This document shows positions 59,078-64,000 of a stretch of 64,000 nucleotides of DNA, piece after piece. The translations under genes were made by a program, and so were the position numbers. Below the pieces are notes generated by a model. It saw only the letters and a list, made by a program, of their open reading frames with translations. It searched no databases and was not told the origin of the DNA. Source of the stretch: Desulfoprunum benzoelyticum (GTDB lineage: Bacteria > Desulfobacterota > Desulfobulbia > Desulfobulbales > Desulfocapsaceae); NCBI RefSeq assembly GCF_014201505.1, contig NZ_JACHEO010000004.1:108125-172124 (forward strand), written 5' to 3'. Position 1 is the first letter of the stretch; each line of letters starts with the position of its first letter.

Positions 59078-60205
59078 ATGGCCGGCCTTTACCTTCACAT
59101 CCCCTTCTGTTCGAGCAAGTGCCCGTACTGCTCTTTCGTCTCCTTTCCCGGAATGGAACAGGTCATGCCTCGCTATGCCAGGGCCGTGGAATCGGAATTG
59201 GCCACGTTGGTTCGACAGGAACAGGAGACGCCGATCGAAACGGTGTTTGCAGGCGGTGGAACGCCGACGATTCTGCCGACGGAGTTGCTGATTCCACTGT
59301 TCGACGCAATCAGGAAAAAGTTTTCTCTGGCGGCAGAGGCGGAGATATCGATCGAGGCCAATCCCGGGACAGTCACCAGGGAGAGTCTCGCGCGGCTGCG
59401 CCAGGCCGGTATCAACCGGATATCACTAGGAATCCAATCTTTCAATGATTCGGAGCTCGGTAAACTCGGCCGTCGGTACAGGACTGGTGTTGCGAGACAG
59501 GCGGTCATGGCGGCGAAAGCGGCAGGGTTCGACAACCTCAGCATCGATCTCATCTATGGGGTCCCCGGACAGTCGCCTGCAACCTGGCGGCAGACCCTGG
59601 AGGAATCATTGAGCTACGTCCCTCAACACCTGTCCTGCTACCAATTGACCATCGAGGATGGCACTCCTTTTGCGGAAATGATGGAAAGGGGGGATTTGGA
59701 CCTTCCGGGCGAAGAGGATATTGAGATGATGGATGAGATGACGGTGGAGGTATGTCGCTCGGCCGGATTGCGGCACTATGAGATTTCGAATTTTGCACGG
59801 CCGGGCAGAGAATGTCGCCATAATATCAATTACTGGCGGAACGGAGACTATTATGCCGTCGGATCGGGTGCGGTCAGCTGCATTTCTGGTCGACGGCAGA
59901 GGAGAACTGAAGACCCGGTTGCATACTGCCGTATGGTTGAAAACGGTAGAAGTCCGGTGATCGAAGAGGAGAATCTGGATCGAGAAACCTCTTTCAGGGA
60001 AAGCGTCGTCATCGGTATGCGTATGCTGACCGGGATATCCCGAGCCGACCTGGTTGCCCGGTACGGCATGGATGTACAGGACTGTTATGGTGGTCTGCTG
60101 GACAGACTTCAGGACGGTGGACTTGTCGAACTGAGCCCGACACATCTTCGCCTGACCGACTACGGGCGTAGAGTGGCCAACACGGTGCTGGCGGAACTGG
60201 TGTGA
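59078..60205 (+). CDS. hemW: Heme chaperone HemW (radical SAM)
   Basis: 375 residues. Radical SAM motif PFCSSKCPYCSF (CxxxCxxC), glycine-rich FAGGGTPTILP, the HemW motif HNINYW (where coproporphyrinogen dehydrogenase differs) and a C-terminal winged helix. HemW inserts heme into target proteins and lacks the true HemN activity; the missing N-terminal HemN extension supports this. It is convergent with the CYTH gene (19-base gap). Confidence 0.94.
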   Translation: MAGLYLHIPFCSSKCPYCSFVSFPGMEQVMPRYARAVESELATLVRQEQETPIETVFAGGGTPTILPTELLIPLFDAIRKKFSLAAEAEISIEANPGTVTRESLARLRQAGINRISLGIQSFNDSELGKLGRRYRTGVARQAVMAAKAAGFDNLSIDLIYGVPGQSPATWRQTLEESLSYVPQHLSCYQLTIEDGTPFAEMMERGDLDLPGEEDIEMMDEMTVEVCRSAGLRHYEISNFARPGRECRHNINYWRNGDYYAVGSGAVSCISGRRQRRTEDPVAYCRMVENGRSPVIEEENLDRETSFRESVVIGMRMLTGISRADLVARYGMDVQDCYGGLLDRLQDGGLVELSPTHLRLTDYGRRVANTVLAELV

Positions 60206-60224
60206 AGGGGAAAGAAGTGGAGAC

Positions 60225-60698
60225 TTACTTCTTACCCCAGGTGCTGTATGGGTTGATGACGAGGGAGGAGTTCCGGTAACGCGGATCGTCACTGACTTCT
60301 CTGCCGACCCACGGCGGCATGACAAACTGTTGGTGCGGATTTTCCAGTTCGATTTCGGCGATCAAAAGACCGTCGTTTTCCTTTTTGAATTCGTCGATCT
60401 CCCATATCGAGCCGGCGAAGTTCATCGTATAACGGATTTTCTCGATAAGAGGGCGACTACATAGATTTGCAAGGATCTCCCTGGCATCCGCAACGGGAAT
60501 CTGGTATTCGTATTCGGCCCGCACCAGCCCCCGGGTCGGGCCCTTGATCGTGAGAAACCCGTTTTCGCCGATGATCCGTATCCGGACTGTCCCGGGTGCT
60601 CCCGAACAGATGTATCCCTGACAGTACGGTTTGCCTTCGGCCAGTCCCCGCCAATCGTCGTTGGCCAGCAGAAATTTTCGTTCGATTTCAGTGCCCAT
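60225..60698 (-). CDS. CYTH-domain protein (CyaB/thiamine-triphosphatase-like)
   Basis: 157 residues with the defining EIERKFLL at the start (residues 4-11), then VRIRIIGENGFLTIKGP and YTMNFAGSIWEIDEF, ending with an Arg/Asn-rich strand (RYRNSSLVINPYSTWGKK). CYTH tunnel enzymes hydrolyse inorganic triphosphate or thiamine triphosphate. AAGGAAG precedes the ATG by 4-5 bases. It sits 9 bases after the EI24 gene on the same strand. Confidence 0.9.
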   Translation of the reverse strand: MGTEIERKFLLANDDWRGLAEGKPYCQGYICSGAPGTVRIRIIGENGFLTIKGPTRGLVRAEYEYQIPVADAREILANLCSRPLIEKIRYTMNFAGSIWEIDEFKKENDGLLIAEIELENPHQQFVMPPWVGREVSDDPRYRNSSLVINPYSTWGKK

Positions 60699-60707
60699 AA
60701 GACTTCC

Positions 60708-61502
60708 TTATTGTGTGCCGTCGTTGTGCGGCTGGATGCTGGTGAAGTTCAAGGTGGCGTGAATGGTGAGTATGGGAAAAAGTAACGCCAGCAGAAAGAT
60801 ATTGAGAAAAGGTACCATACTGAGCACGGCGGGGACAAAACCGAGCCTGAAGGAGACTACCCGGTTGGCTGAAATCCAGCCGATCTTGCGACTCAGTGTC
60901 CAGCGTCGTCTGGAGGCAGGATAGTCGATGAACATCAGGGCAGAATAATAGGTGTAGAGCAGGAAAACGACAACCTGGCCTATGACCGGGATGAAGTTGA
61001 CGAGCAGGGCGACGAAGGCGACCAGGACACCATACAGGCCGATCTTGATCCCCTCGACAAGGTCGATAAGTGCGCCGCGCAGGGAAAAACCATCATCAGG
61101 ATCGAAGTGTTTTCCTAACTGCACCTTTTCGGTGGCGGTACTGAGCAGGACGTAGCCGGGGGTTGTCAGCGAGTAGGAAAAAAGAAACGAGAGATAGAAG
61201 GCGAATATCCGGGAGATAACGAGCAAAAACCATTTACCGGTTACCCATCCGGAGTGTTTGATCCATCCCCAGATACCTTCAGCGACCGGCGGACTGTTGA
61301 AATAGCCGCTGATAAAGGTGTCGGCATAGTTGGTGGTGACCATGTACCCGAACCAGGTCAGGGCGATGGTCACGGCGAAGAGGACAATACTGTATCCGAG
61401 CAAACGCTTTGTTTTGAACATCAGGGAGACCGACCGCGAGAGCGGTATCCATCCCGTCGGTGGGGAGAAATGTAGCCTGGTGGAGGTCGATGGAGATGGC
61501 AT
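60708..61502 (-). CDS. EI24-domain (CysZ-like) membrane protein
   Basis: 264 residues with about four to five membrane segments. FIPVIGQVVVFLLYTYYSALMF and WISANRVVSFRLGFVPAVLS are typical of the EI24/CysZ family; CysZ takes up sulfate, but many family members have other or unknown roles. In a sulfur-metabolising bacterium a sulfur-compound role is tempting but unproven. The N-terminal ~27 residues before MFKTKRLLGYSIVL are Ser/Pro-rich; an internal ATG at 61421 is possible. Confidence 0.8.
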   Translation of the reverse strand: MPSPSTSTRLHFSPPTGWIPLSRSVSLMFKTKRLLGYSIVLFAVTIALTWFGYMVTTNYADTFISGYFNSPPVAEGIWGWIKHSGWVTGKWFLLVISRIFAFYLSFLFSYSLTTPGYVLLSTATEKVQLGKHFDPDDGFSLRGALIDLVEGIKIGLYGVLVAFVALLVNFIPVIGQVVVFLLYTYYSALMFIDYPASRRRWTLSRKIGWISANRVVSFRLGFVPAVLSMVPFLNIFLLALLFPILTIHATLNFTSIQPHNDGTQ

Positions 61503-61648
61503 GATGGTCGTTTGCTCTTGAACAACACAGAAGTCTTTGTAATTGGGAATACGGTGTTCGCAGGAAAACTCCCTACACCATAGCGCATTTGTGCTTGGAG
61601 TAAAGAGCAGCTAATGACTTTTGCCCAGCGCTGGTATACACTCTGTTC

Positions 61649-63016
61649 ATGACGGCAATACCAAGAAAAAAATCAGCCAATCGTTATATCTGTCAGCAGT
61701 GTGGCTACCAGAGTATCAAGTGGCTCGGCCGTTGCCCTGATTGCGGCGGCTGGGAGACCCTCGTCGAAGAGACGGCGCCGCAACCGCGTAGCAGGAGTGG
61801 TGGTTCCCTGCCGGCTATTCTCCTCGCCGATGCTCCCGACAGCGATGAGGAACGGATCGCCACCGGCATGGTCGAACTCGATCGGGTGCTGGGCGGAGGC
61901 ATAGTCCCGGGGTCGGTCATTCTCATTGGCGGCGAGCCGGGAATAGGCAAATCGACCCTCATCCTCCATATCCTGGCGGCTGTTGCTGCGAGCTGCAGAC
62001 GGAAGGTTCTCTATGTCTCCGGCGAGGAGTCGGCCAGCCAGATCAAGATGCGGGCGCGGCGACTGCTGGCTATTCACGAGGACGAATACCTGGCGACAGG
62101 AACCGAGGTCGAGGAGATCATGGCGCTGACCGAAAAGATGCGGCCGGCCCTGCTCGCCGTCGATTCGATCCAGACCATGACCTGTGCTGATCTCACCTCC
62201 GGCCCAGGATCGGTCGGCCAGGTCCGGGAGACTGCCTATCGGCTCCTTGGCATGGCCAAACGGCAAAATATTCCTGTGATACTGGTTGGTCATGTAACCA
62301 AGGAAGGATCCCTGGCCGGTCCCAAGGTCCTCGAACATATGGTCGACACGGTCCTCTCGTTCGAAGGCGATCGCAGTCACGCCTTCCGCATCCTGCGGAC
62401 GGTGAAAAACCGTTTCGGCTCGACCAATGAGATCGGGGTCTTTGAAATGAAGGAAGAGGGGCTGGTTCAGGTCAGCAACCCCTCGGAAATCTTTCTTGCC
62501 GAGCGCCCCCTCGATGAACCCGGTTCGGTCGTTCTTCCCAGTGTCGAAGGGACGCGGCCGATCCTGGTCGAGGTTCAGGCCCTGGTGAGTCCGACCAATT
62601 TAGGCACGGCGAGGAGAACGGCGATCGGCGCCGATCCCCAGCGCCTTGCCTTGCTCTGTGCCGTGCTTGAGAAAAAAGCTGGACTGGTAATGTATGGGCA
62701 TGATATTTTTCTTAATATTGCCGGAGGAATACGCATTGATGAACCGGCTCTGGATCTGGGAGTGATCTGCGCCCTGGCCTCCAGTCTGCGCGAACGACCG
62801 TTGTCTTCCGCCACGGTGGTCTGCGGTGAGGTCGGTCTGGCCGGTGAAATTCGGGCGGTCGGACAGATAGATATCCGTCTGCGGGAGGCGGAACGTCTTG
62901 GCTTCACCCGTTTCATCATGCCGCGGAGCAATTGGGAGCGGTGTTCCCGGTCGGGACAAATCGAGACAGTTGGTGTCGCCAACCTCCAAGAACTCCTGGA
63001 AATCATATTCGAATAA
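61649..63016 (+). CDS. radA: DNA repair protein RadA
   Basis: 455 residues: N-terminal zinc finger CQQCGYQSIKWLGRCPDCGGW, RecA-like ATPase (GGEPGIGKSTLILHI Walker A, VSGEESASQIKMRARRL, AVDSIQTM Walker B), the RadA signature KNRFGSTNEIGVFEM and a C-terminal Lon-like domain (VVCGEVGLAGEIRAVGQID). RadA is a branch-migration helicase in recombination. Standard length; nothing unusual. Confidence 0.97.
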   Translation: MTAIPRKKSANRYICQQCGYQSIKWLGRCPDCGGWETLVEETAPQPRSRSGGSLPAILLADAPDSDEERIATGMVELDRVLGGGIVPGSVILIGGEPGIGKSTLILHILAAVAASCRRKVLYVSGEESASQIKMRARRLLAIHEDEYLATGTEVEEIMALTEKMRPALLAVDSIQTMTCADLTSGPGSVGQVRETAYRLLGMAKRQNIPVILVGHVTKEGSLAGPKVLEHMVDTVLSFEGDRSHAFRILRTVKNRFGSTNEIGVFEMKEEGLVQVSNPSEIFLAERPLDEPGSVVLPSVEGTRPILVEVQALVSPTNLGTARRTAIGADPQRLALLCAVLEKKAGLVMYGHDIFLNIAGGIRIDEPALDLGVICALASSLRERPLSSATVVCGEVGLAGEIRAVGQIDIRLREAERLGFTRFIMPRSNWERCSRSGQIETVGVANLQELLEIIFE

Positions 63017-63212
63017 GGGGAACGGTCGTCTTGTTTCAAATGGCCGGGAGAGCGGCTCGAAAAGCTTCAGCAGCTATCTCGAAACGGCCTGGTTCTACCT
63101 CGAAGCGGCAGTGAATTCCTGAATATGGCGACGCGGGACTATCGCCACCACCGGAAGGGTAGTTGTGATGACCGTGTAACCCACTATAATTCAACATAAA
63201 AAGAGGTCTGAT

Positions 63213-63323
63213 ATGAGTGATTCCTCACATAACCATCAAGAGAATCAAGCCGTCTACACCAGAGTTGCTCTCGTCCTGCTGGCTGTCCTGGCCGCAATTG
63301 TCGTTATCGGACTGATCGGCTGA
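63213..63323 (+). CDS. 36-residue single-pass membrane peptide
   Basis: ATG at 63213 with AGAGG 7-11 bases upstream; MSDSSHNHQENQAVYTRVAL, then a strong hydrophobic helix to VVIGLIG. Polar N-terminus and a 20-residue helix fit a small inner-membrane protein. No family known. The Shine-Dalgarno and clear amphipathic/hydrophobic split support a real gene. Confidence 0.5.
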   Translation: MSDSSHNHQENQAVYTRVALVLLAVLAAIVVIGLIG

Positions 63324-63508
63324 AACAACTCGCCAAGGGGATGATTTTATAGAGGATAGGTGGTCCATTGTATTGATTTTAAAAGTTATAATTTTGGATT
63401 ATCCGGAATTACGGCATCGGTATCTATTTCTCAAACAATGATGATTGTCAGCGACCAGGTAGAAGGATGATCTTCTCAGCTCAACCACGCAAGGGGTAAT
63501 CGGCGGCG

Positions 63509-63937
63509 ATGACCGATCCGTGGCACGACAGTTTACATCCCGACCACGATCCGAAGAAAGAGGTCGTGATCCTGCTTACCGATATGGTGCAGTATTCCGT
63601 CCGGACGTCCGCCATGAAACCGGAAGAAATCCGGGATTTCATGATTGCATACCATCTTGCTATACGGGACATCATCGTCGTCGATGACGAAGATCCAATC
63701 GAGATCGAACCGCTGGCAGGCGATGGGGCGCTGGTGATCTTTGACAGGCGTGCCGATGAAGGGCGGGTGGAAATGTGCAACCGTGTCGTCACGGCCGTGG
63801 AACGGATGGCACGGGCCATCGATGCCGGCAACCTTCCCGCCACCAGGATGGGTATTTACCTTGGTGATATCATCCAGGCGCAACTCGGGGAAAAAACATT
63901 GAAGTTTCTGATTACCATCGAACTTCAGCCAGCTTGA
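63509..63937 (+). CDS. Short class III nucleotidyl cyclase-like protein
   Basis: 142 residues resembling the first half of a class III adenylyl/guanylyl cyclase domain: VVILLTDMVQYSVRTSAM (metal Asp), EPLAGDGALVIFD (second metal Asp) and RMGIYLGDIIQAQLG, which ends with EKTLKF. The domain then stops after a short LITIELQPA tail. The C-terminal strands are missing, so the protein may be a remnant or a truncated/frame-shifted gene. A full-length product cannot be excluded beyond the window, but no open frame continues it. Confidence 0.5.
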   Translation: MTDPWHDSLHPDHDPKKEVVILLTDMVQYSVRTSAMKPEEIRDFMIAYHLAIRDIIVVDDEDPIEIEPLAGDGALVIFDRRADEGRVEMCNRVVTAVERMARAIDAGNLPATRMGIYLGDIIQAQLGEKTLKFLITIELQPA

Positions 63938-64000
63938 GCAGGCGCTGCGGGACCGGCTGAGTTTGTAAGGCTATATAGGTTAACCGATCAACCATTGTAT

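Overview
The window reads as one chromosomal stretch of a Gram-negative, probably strictly anaerobic, sulfur-metabolising member of the Desulfobacterota (deltaproteobacterial, most like Desulfobulbales). This placement is inferred from gene content: the LPS/Kdo genes (kdsA, kdsC, lptC), Pal, GatCAB, QueH, a carboxyspermidine-type polyamine operon, a TusA/DsrE-type sulfur-relay locus with a YeeE/YedE transporter, an AmmeMemoRadiSam protein and HD-GYP/hybrid-kinase signalling. I see no CRISPR array, insertion sequence, prophage or rRNA operon.

Layout. 0-8 kb: a truncated UspA gene, a ComEA-like helix-hairpin-helix protein, a divergent ilvC/ilvY pair, surE, an omptin-like outer-membrane protease with a coupled exported partner, and pyrF. 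8-13.5 kb: speA, a carboxyspermidine dehydrogenase gene, nspC and speB, which together take arginine to spermidine. 13.5-18.5 kb: fabI, a 22-residue CxxCxxC peptide and lspA on the minus strand, then a hydantoinase-like gene and small proteins. 18.6-22.4 kb: pyrG-kdsA-kdsC-lptC (CTP and Kdo supply, LPS transport). 22.4-36 kb: mostly minus-strand housekeeping and signalling genes (trmO, thioesterase, cysteine-cluster protein, amrA, ketoacyl synthase III, hybrid kinase, rlmKL, cmk, gatA, gatC, HD-GYP regulator, 5-formyl-THF ligase), with pal on the plus strand.

35.6-38.4 kb is a compact sulfur-trafficking locus: a YeeE/YedE transporter divergent from tusA, two DsrE-fold genes and a 57-codon gene resembling the C-terminus of DsrH. 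39.9-54.8 kb looks origin-proximal: dnaN-gyrB-gyrA-gpsA on plus, rdgB-queH and a NifA-like activator on minus, two tRNA-Ser genes, parA-parB on minus, an exact parS palindrome and nadB. By eye this stretch is clearly more AT-rich than the flanks although its genes are core genes. 55-64 kb holds tRNA-Glu and tRNA-Lys, an rdgC-like gene split into two reading frames, gatB-radC-hemW, a CYTH protein, an EI24 membrane protein, radA, a 36-residue membrane peptide and a short class III cyclase-like ORF.

The best candidates for something new are the sulfur-relay locus with its miniature DsrH-like protein, the omptin-like protease with its exported partner, the CxxCxxC micropeptide overlapping lspA, the split rdgC, and the par/dnaN/gyr segment without dnaA. 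Most other genes are ordinary housekeeping genes in tight, often overlapping operons.
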